64,000 nucleotides of DNA, from contig NZ_CP030033.1 of the NCBI RefSeq assembly GCF_003611035.1, forward strand, positions 1,984,001 through 2,048,000, read 5' to 3'. Below the pieces are notes generated by a model, which saw only the letters and a list, made by a program, of their open reading frames with translations, was not told the DNA's origin and made no database searches. The translations under genes and the position numbers were made by a program. The stretch is from Cryobacterium soli. Its GTDB lineage: Bacteria > Actinomycetota > Actinomycetes > Actinomycetales > Microbacteriaceae. This document shows, one piece after another, positions 35,278 to 46,235 of the stretch (position 1 is the first letter of the stretch; each line of letters starts with the position of its first letter).

Positions 35278-36291
35278 TTAGTGGCGGCGGTGGGCGGTCG
35301 TCGAGCCGAGCTCGACGTACGTCGGTTCGATGAACTCGACGTGCGGCTCGGCGTTCCCGCTCAGCTGGGCCATCGTGAGCTCGATCGCTCGAGTGCAGGA
35401 CTGGTCAGCGGGCAGGGGGATCACGTCGAGAGGCGGGTTGAGATGGTCGGTGGAGAAGCTGGAGCAGGCCGAGACGACCGACAGGTCGTTCGGCACACTG
35501 ATGCCGCGCTGGGCGAGCAGGTCGAGCACCATGGACTGCACGGGTTCGTTGCAGTGCAGCACCAGGCCGGTCATGCCGGGAAGTGACGCGGTGAGGCCGT
35601 CGAGCGCGGCGCGCACCCCGGCCGATTCCTCCGCCGCGGGCGTGAAGGCCGTGGTGACGCCCAGTCGGGCGGCCTCGGCCAGGAAGGCGTCACGGAAGCG
35701 CGGCGGGAAGTTCGAGCCGCGTTCGTAGATCAGCGGAGCCTGGCCGATCAGGCCGATCTCCCGGTGGCCGAGGTCGACCAACCGGCGCACGGCCAGCACG
35801 GCGGCCTGCTCGAAGTCGAGGTCGACGCAGGTGAGGCCGTCGGTGTCGGTGGGGATGCCGATCACCGTGGCCGGAAGGCCGAGTTCGCGCACCAGGTCGG
35901 TGCGGGGGTCGGCGGTGGAGACGTCCAGCAGCACGATGCCGTCCACCAGGGAGCTGCGCACGACGCGGCGCAGGCCGCTGGTGGCCTCGTCCTGGGTGAG
36001 GAGCAGCACGTCGTAGTCGTACTTGCGGGCGGCCGTGACCACCGAGAGCACGAACGTCATGTGCGCCGGGGCGTGGGTGCCGGCGTGCAGCGGGGCGCTC
36101 AACGCGAGGATGTTGGTGCGGGCGCCCTTGAGCATCCGCGCGCCGGCGTTGGCACGGTAGTCGAGCTCGAGAACGGCCTCGTCGATGCGCTGCTTGGTGG
36201 AGGCCGCGATCGAGCGCTTGCCGCTCAGGGCGTAGGAGACCGTGCTGATGGACACCCCGGCGACGCGTGCAACGTCGTGAATGTTGGCCAT
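35278..36291 (-). CDS. LacI-family transcriptional regulator of the alpha-xyloside operon
   Basis: A 337-residue LacI regulator. The N-terminal helix-turn-helix is NIHDVARVAGVSISTVSYALSGKRSIAASTKQRI (residues 3-36), with a hinge helix at about 45-57 (RANAGARMLKG). A periplasmic-binding-like sugar domain follows. The ATG at 36291 is set by the conserved N-terminus. It is upstream of the binding-protein gene in the same direction. Palindromes with a TAAACGTTTCGA/TCGAAACGTTTCGA core lie before both genes, so it should repress itself and the operon until an oligosaccharide binds. Confidence 0.94.
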   Translation of the reverse strand: MANIHDVARVAGVSISTVSYALSGKRSIAASTKQRIDEAVLELDYRANAGARMLKGARTNILALSAPLHAGTHAPAHMTFVLSVVTAARKYDYDVLLLTQDEATSGLRRVVRSSLVDGIVLLDVSTADPRTDLVRELGLPATVIGIPTDTDGLTCVDLDFEQAAVLAVRRLVDLGHREIGLIGQAPLIYERGSNFPPRFRDAFLAEAARLGVTTAFTPAAEESAGVRAALDGLTASLPGMTGLVLHCNEPVQSMVLDLLAQRGISVPNDLSVVSACSSFSTDHLNPPLDVIPLPADQSCTRAIELTMAQLSGNAEPHVEFIEPTYVELGSTTAHRRH

Positions 36292-36360
36292 CGGGACTCC
36301 ATCGTCGTATCGGTTCAAGCGCGGTGGGATGCGGTGGTGCACCCATTCAGCGGCCGTTCG

Positions 36361-36374
36361 GCTAAACGTTTCGA
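36361..36374. promoter_or_regulatory. LacI-family operator upstream of the lacI-type gene
   Basis: GCTAAACGTTTCGA matches the palindrome at 35230 except for the first three bases. It lies 70 bases before the regulator's start codon, suited to autoregulation. The rest of the 332-base gap to the next gene holds two dispersed-repeat units and no gene. Confidence 0.75.
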
Positions 36375-36522
36375 CTGCTGCGCTAGGAGCCTACGACACG
36401 CATCCACGGTTCCGCAAGCAATTTGTGGTGATTGTCTACAAATGCCCGATCAGAGGCGCTCCGGCGCTCCGGTGGATCTCGCCGACGCGACGGGAGCCGA
36501 TCCACACGCCACGACCCATCCG

Positions 36523-36543
36523 CCGGTCGAGCCCGTCGAGGCC
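36523..36543. repeat. Dispersed repeat, unit CCGGTCGAGCCCGTCGAGGCC
   Basis: Same family as 9024-9040 and 15521-15540, here in the gap between the LacI gene and the end of the ROK gene, about 50 bases from a second unit in inverted orientation. Confidence 0.5.
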
Positions 36544-36594
36544 CCCGCGAGGCGACCTGCGGATGTCAGCAAGTCGCCCGGACAGGTCACCAAG

Positions 36595-36615
36595 TCTCGA
36601 CGAGCTCGACCAGCG
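36595..36615. repeat. Dispersed repeat, inverted unit TCTCGACGAGCTCGACCAGCG
   Basis: Inverted relative to the unit at 36523; it ends eight bases before the ROK stop codon. The two units could form a stem-loop at the 3' end of the ROK gene. Confidence 0.5.
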
Positions 36616-36623
36616 TGACGGGG

Positions 36624-37841
36624 TCAGCGGCGGCTGGAACGGCCGCGGACGAAGCCGGCGGGGTCGTCGAGCAGGCCGGCGAAAGCCAGTTCGGCCGCGC
36701 CCACCATCATCAGTCGCGAGCCCAGGCTGGCACGCTCGATGGCGACGGTATGGCCGATGCTGCTCATCGAGCGCACGATCATGGCCGCCGTGAGCTGCTC
36801 GCGGCCCACCGAGAGCAGGGAGCCGAGGAACCCGCCGAGCACGACCATCTCGGGGTCGAACATGTTCACGAAGTTGGAGATTGCCTCAGACAACAGCTCG
36901 ATCTGCCGTCGCACCTCGGCCAGCACGGCCGGGTCGCGAGAGACGCCGAGAGCGATGTCGAGGTCGTCCTGGTCGGCGCGGGGCAGCTTGAGCACGGCAA
37001 GCAACCGGCCCATGCTCACCTCGGTCTCCAGGCAGCCGATGCGGCCGCAATGGCACCGCACCCCCTGGCTGTTCACCAGGGTGTGGCCGAGCTCCCCCGC
37101 GTAGCCGCTCGTACCGCGCAGCGGCGAGCCGCCGATGATGAGGCCGCCGCCGATGCCGCTGGCGCTGCCGTTGAGGTAGACGAGGTCGTTGATGCCGCGG
37201 GCCGCGCCGAACATGCTTTCGGCGATTGCTCCGAGGCTCGCGTCGTTGCCGGCGAAGACCGGGTAATCCAGCACCCGGGCCAGGTCGCGGGCCAGGTTGG
37301 CATCGCGCCACCCCAGGTGCGGGGCGACGAGCACCCGGCCGTCGGCCGAGTTGACCAGAGCAGGCACGGCCACGCCCACCCCAGCGATGCTGTAGCTCTG
37401 GTCGATCTCGCCGCGCATGCCGTCCACGATGGCCTTGACCGCGTTGATGGCCTCGGCCAGGGTGGGCACCCGGGTGGTGTCGAACCTGATGCGCCGGATC
37501 ACCTCGCCGCCGAGCCCCACCAGCCCCACCGTGATGGCGTCGATGTCGGGGTTGACCGCGATCGCGGCCAGCCCCGGGTTCGGCACCACCTGCGGACTCG
37601 GCCGGCCCACCCGGCCCACCACGCTCTCCGGCTCGACCTCGAACGCCATGCCCAGCTCCACGAGCTCGGCCACGAGGGCCGCGATCGTGGAGCGGTTCAG
37701 GCCCGTGCGGCGGGTCAGCTCGGCGCGGGAGCATCCGCCGGCGTGGTGCAGCATCGTCATGACCATCGACAGGTTGTACCGCCGGAGCTGGTCGTTGCTG
37801 GTGCCACCCCGAGAGCCGAGGGTGGGTGGCGCGTAGGTCAC
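36624..37841 (-). CDS. ROK-family transcriptional regulator (XylR-like)
   Basis: A 405-residue regulator with an N-terminal winged helix (CSRAELTRRTGLNRSTIAALVAELVELGM) and a ROK domain. The zinc motif is complete: CHCGRIGCLE after GELGHT. NDASLGA and the GGxxGIGGGLIIGG phosphate loop are present. It sits directly behind the mmsB gene and across from xylA, so it is the best candidate for control of xylose uptake and use. I use the GTG at 37841; a longer frame from ATG 37952 would overlap mmsB. It is a close paralogue of the ROK protein at 25604. Confidence 0.92.
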   Translation of the reverse strand: MTYAPPTLGSRGGTSNDQLRRYNLSMVMTMLHHAGGCSRAELTRRTGLNRSTIAALVAELVELGMAFEVEPESVVGRVGRPSPQVVPNPGLAAIAVNPDIDAITVGLVGLGGEVIRRIRFDTTRVPTLAEAINAVKAIVDGMRGEIDQSYSIAGVGVAVPALVNSADGRVLVAPHLGWRDANLARDLARVLDYPVFAGNDASLGAIAESMFGAARGINDLVYLNGSASGIGGGLIIGGSPLRGTSGYAGELGHTLVNSQGVRCHCGRIGCLETEVSMGRLLAVLKLPRADQDDLDIALGVSRDPAVLAEVRRQIELLSEAISNFVNMFDPEMVVLGGFLGSLLSVGREQLTAAMIVRSMSSIGHTVAIERASLGSRLMMVGAAELAFAGLLDDPAGFVRGRSSRR

Positions 37842-37914
37842 GGGTGGGTCACTGTCCTCTCGGGTGGGGGCCTGCCGGGTGGCTGCGTCGACAGGCACTC
37901 CCGACGGAGAAGTT

Positions 37915-39135
37915 CTATCGTCCCCCAGCGCGCCGCTTGTTGAAGATATCAAACGCCACGGCCAGCAGCAGCACCAGCCCCTTGATCGTCATCTGCCAGG
38001 CGGCATCCACCGAGAGGATGGACAGGCCCATGTTGAGCACGCCCATCACCAGGCCACCGACCACGGCGCCGACCACGGTGCCCACGCCGCCCTGCACAGC
38101 CGCGCCGCCGATGAAGACGGCCGCGATCGCGTCGAGCTCGTAGTTCTGTCCGGCCGAGGCGACGGCGCCGCCGGCCCGGGCGGTCGAGACCACACCGGCC
38201 AGGCCGGCGAGCACGCCCATGTTGACGAAGATGTAGAAGTTGACCCACTTGGTCTTCACGCCGCTCATCACGGCGGCGAAGAGGTTGCCGCCCATGGCGT
38301 AGACGTGCCGGCCGAACACCGTGCGGTTGAGCACGAAGTTGTAGATCAGGATGAGCGCGGCCAGAACGATCAGGATGATCGGGGTGCCGCTGTAGTCGCT
38401 GAGCAGCCAGGCGAACCACACGATGGCGATGGCCGCGATGCCGTTCTTGGTCCACATCGAGGCGGCAGGTTCGCGCGGCAGGTCGAGCCGGGCCAGGGTG
38501 GCCCGGGTGCGCAGCTGGAAGACGATCAGGGCCACGGCGGTGAGTATGCCCAGCGCCAGGGTGAGCACGTCGCGCCCGCCCAGTTCGCCCAGGTACGACG
38601 GCAGCCAGCCGGCGCCGATCGCGGTGAACTCCGGCGGCAGGCCGCTGATGGTGCCGCCCGTGAGCAGCACGAGGGTGAGGCCGCGGAAGATGAGCATGCC
38701 GGCCAGCGTGACGATGAACGCCGGGATGCCCACGAACGCCACCCAGTAGCCCTGCCAGGCGCCGACCAGGGCACCGACCAGCAGCGACACGATGACCGCG
38801 GCCCACCAGGGCAGGCCCCAGTTGTTCATGCTGATCGCGGCGACGGCGCCGACCATGGCCACGACGGAACCGACCGAGAGGTCGATGTGACCGGCGATGA
38901 TCACGATGACCATGCCGATCGCGAGGATCAGCACGTAGGCGTTCTGCTGGATGAGGTTGTTCACGTTGCCGGGCAGCAGCAGGCGACCGTCGGTGAGGAT
39001 CTGGAACAGGATGACGATCACGGCCAGGGCCGCGACGATGCCGTACTGGCGAAGGTTGATCGAGAGCTTGGGCATCCGTCGCTTCACGGGTGGTTCTGTG
39101 GGCGCCTTGCTGCTCGCTGGCGTGGTGGTGGTCAT
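37915..39135 (-). CDS. mmsB: Monosaccharide ABC transporter permease (GguB/MmsB type)
   Basis: A 406-residue membrane protein of the CUT2 family with about ten to twelve hydrophobic segments. It has the conserved GHIDLSVGSVVAMVGAVAA stretch and the IGAGWLP region of XylH/GguB permeases. It is the last gene of chvE-mmsA-mmsB, five bases after mmsA. It would form the channel for xylose and related monosaccharides such as glucose, galactose or arabinose in the ChvE-type importer. Confidence 0.94.
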   Translation of the reverse strand: MTTTTPASSKAPTEPPVKRRMPKLSINLRQYGIVAALAVIVILFQILTDGRLLLPGNVNNLIQQNAYVLILAIGMVIVIIAGHIDLSVGSVVAMVGAVAAISMNNWGLPWWAAVIVSLLVGALVGAWQGYWVAFVGIPAFIVTLAGMLIFRGLTLVLLTGGTISGLPPEFTAIGAGWLPSYLGELGGRDVLTLALGILTAVALIVFQLRTRATLARLDLPREPAASMWTKNGIAAIAIVWFAWLLSDYSGTPIILIVLAALILIYNFVLNRTVFGRHVYAMGGNLFAAVMSGVKTKWVNFYIFVNMGVLAGLAGVVSTARAGGAVASAGQNYELDAIAAVFIGGAAVQGGVGTVVGAVVGGLVMGVLNMGLSILSVDAAWQMTIKGLVLLLAVAFDIFNKRRAGGR

Positions 39136-39140
39136 CGCGC

Positions 39141-40673
<1,533 letters not shown>

Positions 40674-40700
40674 TACCGTCTCCTGGTTTGCTGATGGACC

Positions 40701-40767
40701 GGGCACCCGGTTTCCCGGGTGCCCGTCGAATGGGCCGGTCCGCTCCAGCGAGCGAGCGGGCCGGCCC
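40701..40767 (-). terminator. Two hairpins between chvE and mmsA
   Basis: GGGCACCCGG (40701-40710) pairs with CCGGGTGCCC (40715-40724), and GGGCCGGTCCGCTC (40732-40745) pairs with GAGCGGGCCGGCCC (40754-40767) with one G-T type mismatch. Both lie directly 3' of the binding-protein gene and lack a T tract. Confidence 0.65.
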
Positions 40768-40778
40768 GGTTCGGCTCG

Positions 40779-41906
40779 TTAGAGTCCGACGTCCGATGCC
40801 TTGATGAAGCCGGAGTCGATGAGCTTGGACTGCACGTCGTCCTTGACGACGACCTCGGGGTCGAGCAGGTAGGACGGAACCACGTGGTCGCCGTTGTCGT
40901 AGGTCTTGGTGTCGTTGACGGTGACGTCATCGCCGGCCACGATCTCCTGGATCATGTCGAAGACCTGCTTGCCGAGCGTGCGGGTGTCCTTCCACACGGT
41001 CATGGACTGCTCGCCGTCGAGGATCGCCTTGACGTTGGCCTTGTCGGCGTCCTGTCCGGTGATGATCGGGTAGTCGGCGCCCGGTGCGTATCCGGCGGAC
41101 TTCAGCGAGGCCTCGATGCCGATGGCCAGGCTGTCGTTCGGGGAGAGCACCACGTCGACCTTGTCGCCGCCGGTGTAGAAGGACGACAGACGGTTGTCCA
41201 TCTCGGACTGTGCCTTGTCGCTGGCCCAGCCCTGGATGCCGATAGAGGCCCAGTCGTCGTCTGAGGCGGGCGACTGGCCGCTCGGAACCACGAGCACGCC
41301 CTTCTCGACGTAGGGCAGCAGAACGTCCCAGGCGCCGGAGAAGAAGAACTTGGCGTTGTTGTCGTCGGGGCTGCCGGCGAACGGTTCGAGGTTGATCGGT
41401 CCGGTCGCGTTGGCCAGGTCGAGTTCCTTCTCGATGAACTCGCCCTGCAGCTGGCCCACCTTGTAGTTGTCGAAGGTCGCGTAGTAGTCGACATCCGGGG
41501 TGCCGTTGATCAGGCGGTCGTAGGCGATGACGGTGGCGTCCTGCTTCTTGGCCTCGGCGAGCACCGGTGCGAGCACCTTGCCGTCGACGGCGGCCACGAC
41601 GAGGATCTTCGATCCGCCGGCGACCTGGTTCTGGATCTGGCTGATCTGCTGGTCGGTCTTGTTGTCTGCGTACTGCAGGTCGACCGTGCAGCCGGCGTCT
41701 TCGAGCAGCTTCTTGAGCTGGTCGCCGTCGTTGATCCAGCGTTCGAGCGAACGGGTGGGCATGGAGATACCGACGTTGCAGTCGGCACCGGAGGCTGCGG
41801 CCCCGTCGGAGCTGGTCGACGTGGATCCATTGCTGGCGCAGGATGCGAGCGTCAGCGCGAAGACGCCGGCCGCCGCGAGGGCGAAAATTTTCTTGGTCTT
41901 GGACAT
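40779..41906 (-). CDS. chvE: Monosaccharide-binding lipoprotein (ChvE-like)
   Basis: A 375-residue periplasmic-binding-type protein. The lipobox LTLASC places the lipid-bearing cysteine near residue 23. The mature domain has the ChvE/XylF wording VGISMPTRSLERW, NDSLAIG and ITGQDADKANV. It binds xylose or related aldoses and feeds MmsA/MmsB. The ATG at 41906 has a good GAGAGGAAAG upstream. A long divergent intergenic region with palindromes separates it from xylA. Confidence 0.95.
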   Translation of the reverse strand: MSKTKKIFALAAAGVFALTLASCASNGSTSTSSDGAAASGADCNVGISMPTRSLERWINDGDQLKKLLEDAGCTVDLQYADNKTDQQISQIQNQVAGGSKILVVAAVDGKVLAPVLAEAKKQDATVIAYDRLINGTPDVDYYATFDNYKVGQLQGEFIEKELDLANATGPINLEPFAGSPDDNNAKFFFSGAWDVLLPYVEKGVLVVPSGQSPASDDDWASIGIQGWASDKAQSEMDNRLSSFYTGGDKVDVVLSPNDSLAIGIEASLKSAGYAPGADYPIITGQDADKANVKAILDGEQSMTVWKDTRTLGKQVFDMIQEIVAGDDVTVNDTKTYDNGDHVVPSYLLDPEVVVKDDVQSKLIDSGFIKASDVGL

Positions 41907-42200
41907 TGTTGGAGCTTTCCTCTCTGAGAGCTGCCAGTCACCACAGGCACCGGGTTGCCGGCACCTGCCAGAGGAGGAAATCTTGTCCCGCACTGTCCCG
42001 GCGTTGGGAAGCGCGTGTCAGGGTTACCTCCTTGTAACGGGACATCGCTGTGATTGACCCACCGCTAAAAGCGGCCTTTGTTGACGGACAGAACTTATCT
42101 CAGGCTGTCGCGGTTTCACAAGGGGCAAATCTGAAATGCCCACCTTTGGGGGGTGTGGAACACTGGTTGCGAGGCCTGCAGGTGTATTTGTGGAGTGAAT

Positions 42201-42218
42201 CGTCGAAACCGTTCGACG
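42201..42218. promoter_or_regulatory. Palindromic operator CGTCGAA-N4-TTCGACG
   Basis: A perfect 7+7 inverted repeat around ACCG, in the 474-base gap between the divergent chvE and xylA genes. Its inner 14 bases (TCGAAACCGTTCGA) resemble the LacI palindrome at 35230 (TCGAAACGTTTCGA), so the same LacI protein may bind here. The remaining gap holds no gene that I can see. Confidence 0.65.
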
Positions 42219-42325
42219 GCTCGACGGTCATTCCTGAGGCACTCTCGGCGTCTCAGTGAATAAGTTGTGGCCGGGCATTTTCCAACGATGCAGAGGAGCG
42301 TCTGTACGAATCCCCTCGTCGTGTG

Positions 42326-42347
42326 TAATATGTTGGTAATTGCAACA
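42326..42347 (+). promoter_or_regulatory. xylA -10 box and overlapping TGTTG/CAACA operator
   Basis: TAATAT (42326-42331) is a fair -10 box. TGTTG (42331-42335) and CAACA (42343-42347) form an inverted repeat with a seven-base spacer over the expected start point. A TTTGTTG half-site lies at 42077-42083 on the chvE side. The placement suits repression by the ROK protein at 36624; the assignment is inference. Confidence 0.5.
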
Positions 42348-42380
42348 AATCGCCAATGAAGCTGAATCGGAGCACCGAAC

Positions 42381-43571
42381 ATGTCCCTCACCCCCACCCC
42401 CGCCGACAAGTTCTCGTTCGGCCTGTGGACCATCGGCTACAACGGGGCTGACCCGTTCGGCGGGCCGACCCGCCCGCAGCTCGACACCGTCGAGGCGGTC
42501 ACTCGCCTGGCAGAGCTCGGCGCCTACGGACTGACCTTCCACGACGACGACCTCTTCGCCTTCGGCTCCACGGATGCCGCCCGCCAGAAAGAGATCGACC
42601 GCCTCAAGCAGGTCCTCGCCGACACCGGCGTGATCGTTCCGATGATCACCACCAACCTCTTCAGCGCCCCCGTCTTCAAGGACGGCGGCTTCACCTCGAA
42701 CGACCGCTCCGTGCGCCGGTTCGCGCTCCGCAAGGTGCTGCGCAACCTCGACCTCGCCGCCGAGCTCGGTGCCAAGACCTTCGTCATGTGGGGCGGCCGC
42801 GAGGGCGCAGAGTACGACGCGGCCAAGGACATCCGTTCGGCCCTCGACCGTTACCGCGAGGCCGTGAACCTGCTCGGCGACTACGTCACCGACAAGGGCT
42901 ACGACATCCGCTTCGCCATCGAACCCAAGCCCAACGAACCGCGCGGCGACATCCTGCTGCCCACGGTCGGCCACGCCATGGCGTTCATCACCACCCTCGA
43001 GCGCCCCGAACTCGTCGGCGTGAACCCCGAGGTCGGCCACGAGCAGATGGCCGGACTGAACTTCACCGCCGGCATCGCCCAGGCGCTCTACCAGGGCAAG
43101 CTGTTCCACATCGACCTCAACGGCCAGCGCGGCATCAAGTACGACCAGGACCTGGTCTTCGGCCACGGCGACCTGCAGAACGCGTTCTCGCTGGTGGACC
43201 TGCTCGAGAACGGCGGCCCGAACGGCGGCCCGTCCTACGACGGCCCGCGCCACTTCGACTACAAGCCGAGCCGCACCGAGGACATCACGGGCGTCTGGGA
43301 CTCCGCCGCCGCGAACATGCGCACCTACCTGCTGCTCAAGGAGCGCGCCGCGGCCTTCCGCGCCGACCCCGAGGTGCAGGAGCAGCTCGCTGCCTCGCGC
43401 GTTCCGGAATTGTCGGTGCCGACCCTGTCCGAGGGCGAAAGCTACGACGACTTCCTCGCCGACACCTCGGCCTACGAGGACTTCGCCCCCGAGGAGTACT
43501 TCGGCGGCAAGGGCTTCGGCTTCGTGCGCCTGCAGCAGCTGGCCCTCGAGCACCTGCTCGGCGCCCGCTAA
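42381..43571 (+). CDS. xylA: Xylose isomerase
   Basis: XylA converts D-xylose to D-xylulose. The 396-residue protein has the actinobacterial length and all key segments: LTFHDDDL with the catalytic His and Asp, [11 protein letters not shown], the metal-binding [11 protein letters not shown], and [16 protein letters not shown]. The start ATG has CGGAG upstream. It is divergent from the ChvE importer genes. Its product goes to XylB (46466) and then to the phosphoketolase at the left end of the window. Confidence 0.97.
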   Translation: MSLTPTPADKFSFGLWTIGYNGADPFGGPTRPQLDTVEAVTRLAELGAYGLTFHDDDLFAFGSTDAARQKEIDRLKQVLADTGVIVPMITTNLFSAPVFKDGGFTSNDRSVRRFALRKVLRNLDLAAELGAKTFVMWGGREGAEYDAAKDIRSALDRYREAVNLLGDYVTDKGYDIRFAIEPKPNEPRGDILLPTVGHAMAFITTLERPELVGVNPEVGHEQMAGLNFTAGIAQALYQGKLFHIDLNGQRGIKYDQDLVFGHGDLQNAFSLVDLLENGGPNGGPSYDGPRHFDYKPSRTEDITGVWDSAAANMRTYLLLKERAAAFRADPEVQEQLAASRVPELSVPTLSEGESYDDFLADTSAYEDFAPEEYFGGKGFGFVRLQQLALEHLLGAR

Positions 43572-43754
43572 CCCGCATCCGCTAGTCCATTCGCACCATC
43601 GCCCCGGCCAGGGAAACCTGGCCGGGGTTCTGCGTGTGCGGCGCCGGTGGGCGGGCTCGCCGGCCGCCGCATCCGACGGAGGCCGCATGCCCGACGCGCG
43701 GGCACGGCGCCGGTACAGCGCCTCTTCGCGGGCGTTCGGACGCCCCGCCCCGAC

Positions 43755-43820
43755 GCGCGGGCACCGCGCCGGAACGCGGGTGGCACGCCACGGGCGCAGC
43801 GGCGCCTGACCCGCGCGAGG
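43755..43820. repeat. 66-base direct repeat, copy 1
   Basis: This segment recurs at 43918-43983 with about four differences. Both lie in the 422-base gap between xylA and the MarR gene, which is otherwise filled with shorter GCGCGGGCAC/GGCGCC echoes (also near 43693). No open frame here looks like a real protein. Confidence 0.85.
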
Positions 43821-43917
43821 GGTCTCACCGGTCACGACGCGGGCAACAGCGCGGGCAAGGCGCCGTTCCGCGGGCGCGGCGCCGTTCCGCGGGCGACCCG
43901 GCCACCGCAGCCCCGAA

Positions 43918-43983
43918 GCGCGGGCACCGCGCCGGAACGTGGCTGGCACGCCACGGGCGCAACGGCGCCTGACCCGCGCGAGG
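43918..43983. repeat. 66-base direct repeat, copy 2
   Basis: Second copy of the repeat at 43755-43820; it ends 10 bases before the stop codon of the MarR gene. Copy-to-copy distance is 163 bases. Confidence 0.85.
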
Positions 43984-43993
43984 GCGGAGGCAG

Positions 43994-44491
43994 CTACGCG
44001 GCCGGCTGCGCGCCGTCGTCGATCGCGGACGTCACCGCTGTGAGCAACACGACGACCCGCTTCGCCTCGCGCAGCGACATCCCAGACACCAGCAGGCTGA
44101 GCACGGACTGGCTGTCGTCCAGGGTGTGACTCACGGCGCTCGTGGCCTCGGGGCTGAGGTGCAGCAGCTTGCCCCGGCCGTCCCGCGGGTTGGCCGTGCG
44201 GGTGAGATAGCCCAGCTTCACCAGGTGCGACAGGATGACCGACGTGGCACCGCTCGTCACACCCAGGCTGTGCGCCACGTCCAGGGCCCGCACGTCCCGA
44301 CCGAGACTTGCCAGGCGGGAGATGAACTGCAGGGCGCCGAGTTCGTTGGCGCCGATGTTGAGCCGCTCGCGCAGCCGGGACTGGTGCAGCGCCTCGGCGT
44401 TCTGCAGCAGGTAGAACGCGTCGATGACGCCGTTGGGCACGGGTGCCGGCGGGATATCGCCTGATTCGAGGGCGGAAGCAGGGCCGCTCAT
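43994..44491 (-). CDS. MarR-family transcriptional regulator
   Basis: A 165-residue regulator. The winged helix is visible as ALDVAHSLGVTSGATSVILSHLVKLGYLTRTANPRDGRGKLLHLS, about residues 69-113, with helices for dimer formation on both sides. This wording is normal for MarR. It stands alone between xylA and the ice-binding protein gene. Its target is not apparent, and no clear palindrome is seen in the 175 bases behind its start. Confidence 0.9.
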   Translation of the reverse strand: MSGPASALESGDIPPAPVPNGVIDAFYLLQNAEALHQSRLRERLNIGANELGALQFISRLASLGRDVRALDVAHSLGVTSGATSVILSHLVKLGYLTRTANPRDGRGKLLHLSPEATSAVSHTLDDSQSVLSLLVSGMSLREAKRVVVLLTAVTSAIDDGAQPAA

Positions 44492-44666
44492 GAGGACCTT
44501 TCGAGTGGGTCCGCGAGCATCCGAATTGAACGATGAACATCCGCAGGGTACTCATAGAAGCACACCGGGGGTGCCTGCGTCGCGTGTTCGACGCAACTCG
44601 TCTCACGGCCCGCTCGGATGGGAGCGGATGCGGGTGCCGCCGGAAGCCGACGGCACCCGGTGTGTG

Positions 44667-45962
44667 CTACTGGTTGTGCGTGCGTGCGTGGCGGCGACGC
44701 AGGCCGACGAACGTCACCAAGGCGATGCCGGCCAGAACGACCAGTGCGCCGACCACGAGAACCGGGGCGGCATTGGCGCCGGTCTCGGCCAGCATGCCCT
44801 CGCCGGCACCGCGGCCGCCACCGCCGCCGGGGGCGGCGCTGTTGGTGGGCGTGGGAACCAGCGGCGCGGGCTGGGTGCTCGTGGGCGTAGGCGTGGCCGT
44901 CGGGGTGGCGGTCGGCGTCGGAGTCGGCGTGACCACGGCGGCCGGCGTGGTCGTCACGGTGTAGTCGGCCGTCGCATCCGGTGCCGTGCCGTTACCGGCC
45001 GAGACGGTGAAGCCCGTCGAACCCGGGGTCGTGGGGGTCCCGGAGATGACACCTGTGTTCTCATCCAGCGTGAGGCCGGCCGGCAGCGTGCCGGCGGTCA
45101 CGGTGAAGGTGGGCGTCGGGGTGCCAGTGGCGGTGACGGTGTGCGAGTAGGGCGTGCCTTCCGTCGCGTCCGCCGGTGCGCCCGAGGTGATGGTGGGTGC
45201 CGTCGTACCGACCGGCGTGCCCGGGGCGGCGCAGCCCGTGGGAGCGGTGATGGTGTTGGTGTCGAGGGTGACCGCGGCGGAGCGGGCGAGCAACCGGCCG
45301 ACGATGGTGGCGCTCGTGGTCGCAGTGATCGACTGCTGGGCCAGGATGGTGCCCTGGAAGGCGGCACCGGTGCCGATCGACGCGGAGCTGCCGACCTGCC
45401 AGAACACGTTGCAGGCGTTCGCGCCGCCGGTGATGATGATCTGGGTCGCCGACCCGATGGTGAGGGTCGAGGCAGCCTGGAAGACCCAGACGGAGTCCGC
45501 GGCGCCGGCCAGGGTGAGGGAGCCGTTGTTCGAGAGCGCCAGTGCGCCGCCGGTGTACACGCCGGGGGTGAGGGAGAGGCCGGTCAACTCGCTGATTCCC
45601 GTAGTGGTGGGCGTGAGCGCCGCGGCGACGTTGTAGGCCGTGGTGGTGTCGCGTTGGGCCTGAAGCGCCGCGGCATCGGTGGCGTGCACGGTGCCGTTGA
45701 CGATGCCGTTGGGGGCGGCGCCGAACCCGGTGATGGCAGTGCCGGGCGAGATGCCCAGGTCACCGTTGACGACCGTCGGGCCGGTGTTGGTGACCGCGCT
45801 GGCGGCGAGCACGCCGTAGCTCGCCGCGGTGCCGAGGTTGATCGGGCCATCGGTGGTGACGGCCGCGGACGCGGAGGAAGCAGCGCCGAAGACGAGGGCT
45901 GCGGTGAGGCCGAGGCCGCACACCGTTCGCACCAGGGAGCGGCGAGGGGAGGTTGTGGCCAT
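44667..45962 (-). CDS. Ice-binding protein (DUF3494) with cell-wall sorting signal
   Basis: A 431-residue surface protein. A Sec signal peptide ends at about residue 34 (SSASA). The DUF3494 ice-binding beta-solenoid follows at about 36-250 ([34 protein letters not shown]). Then come a putative Ig/cadherin-like domain (about 255-340), a Pro/Thr repeat linker, LAETG at 391-395, a membrane helix and a basic tail. LAxTG is the sorting motif of class E sortases in actinobacteria, so the protein is probably fixed to the cell wall. It suggests a cold habitat; anchored forms could hold cells to ice or protect them from it. Confidence 0.93.
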   Translation of the reverse strand: MATTSPRRSLVRTVCGLGLTAALVFGAASSASAAVTTDGPINLGTAASYGVLAASAVTNTGPTVVNGDLGISPGTAITGFGAAPNGIVNGTVHATDAAALQAQRDTTTAYNVAAALTPTTTGISELTGLSLTPGVYTGGALALSNNGSLTLAGAADSVWVFQAASTLTIGSATQIIITGGANACNVFWQVGSSASIGTGAAFQGTILAQQSITATTSATIVGRLLARSAAVTLDTNTITAPTGCAAPGTPVGTTAPTITSGAPADATEGTPYSHTVTATGTPTPTFTVTAGTLPAGLTLDENTGVISGTPTTPGSTGFTVSAGNGTAPDATADYTVTTTPAAVVTPTPTPTATPTATPTPTSTQPAPLVPTPTNSAAPGGGGGRGAGEGMLAETGANAAPVLVVGALVVLAGIALVTFVGLRRRHARTHNQ

Positions 45963-46235
45963 TGTGGTGCCTGACTGCGAGGGAGAGCCACTCGCTGGGC
46001 GGTCGATGACCCCCCGTGTTCCCCGTTACGCAAAGCTACCCCAGAACGGGCCGGAAATGGAGAAAGTAGCTCATAAATTAAGCGACAATCGGCCACGGGG
46101 CCCGCGCACCATGCGGGAGCGGTACCGCCAGAGTGCTGAGCGCGGCGGCGTCGGGGCCACCGATGCGACAGGTGCGGGGCGGCCGGATCGGGGCGGCACC
46201 GCCGGAATTCCGCGGCGAAACGACCGCTGGAATGT

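Noticed and set aside
43755..43983. Two long repeats as a CRISPR or transposon end pair
   Set aside because: Only two direct copies, no target-site duplication, no spacers and no transposase frame between them.
43647..44129. A 160-codon plus-strand frame after xylA
   Set aside because: It consists of Arg/Gly/Pro/Ala from the repeat region and then runs antisense through the MarR gene; no start signal or similarity.
42228..44606. A 792-codon open frame on the minus strand
   Set aside because: It covers xylA in antisense and the non-coding repeat region; the real MarR gene in this stretch uses another frame.
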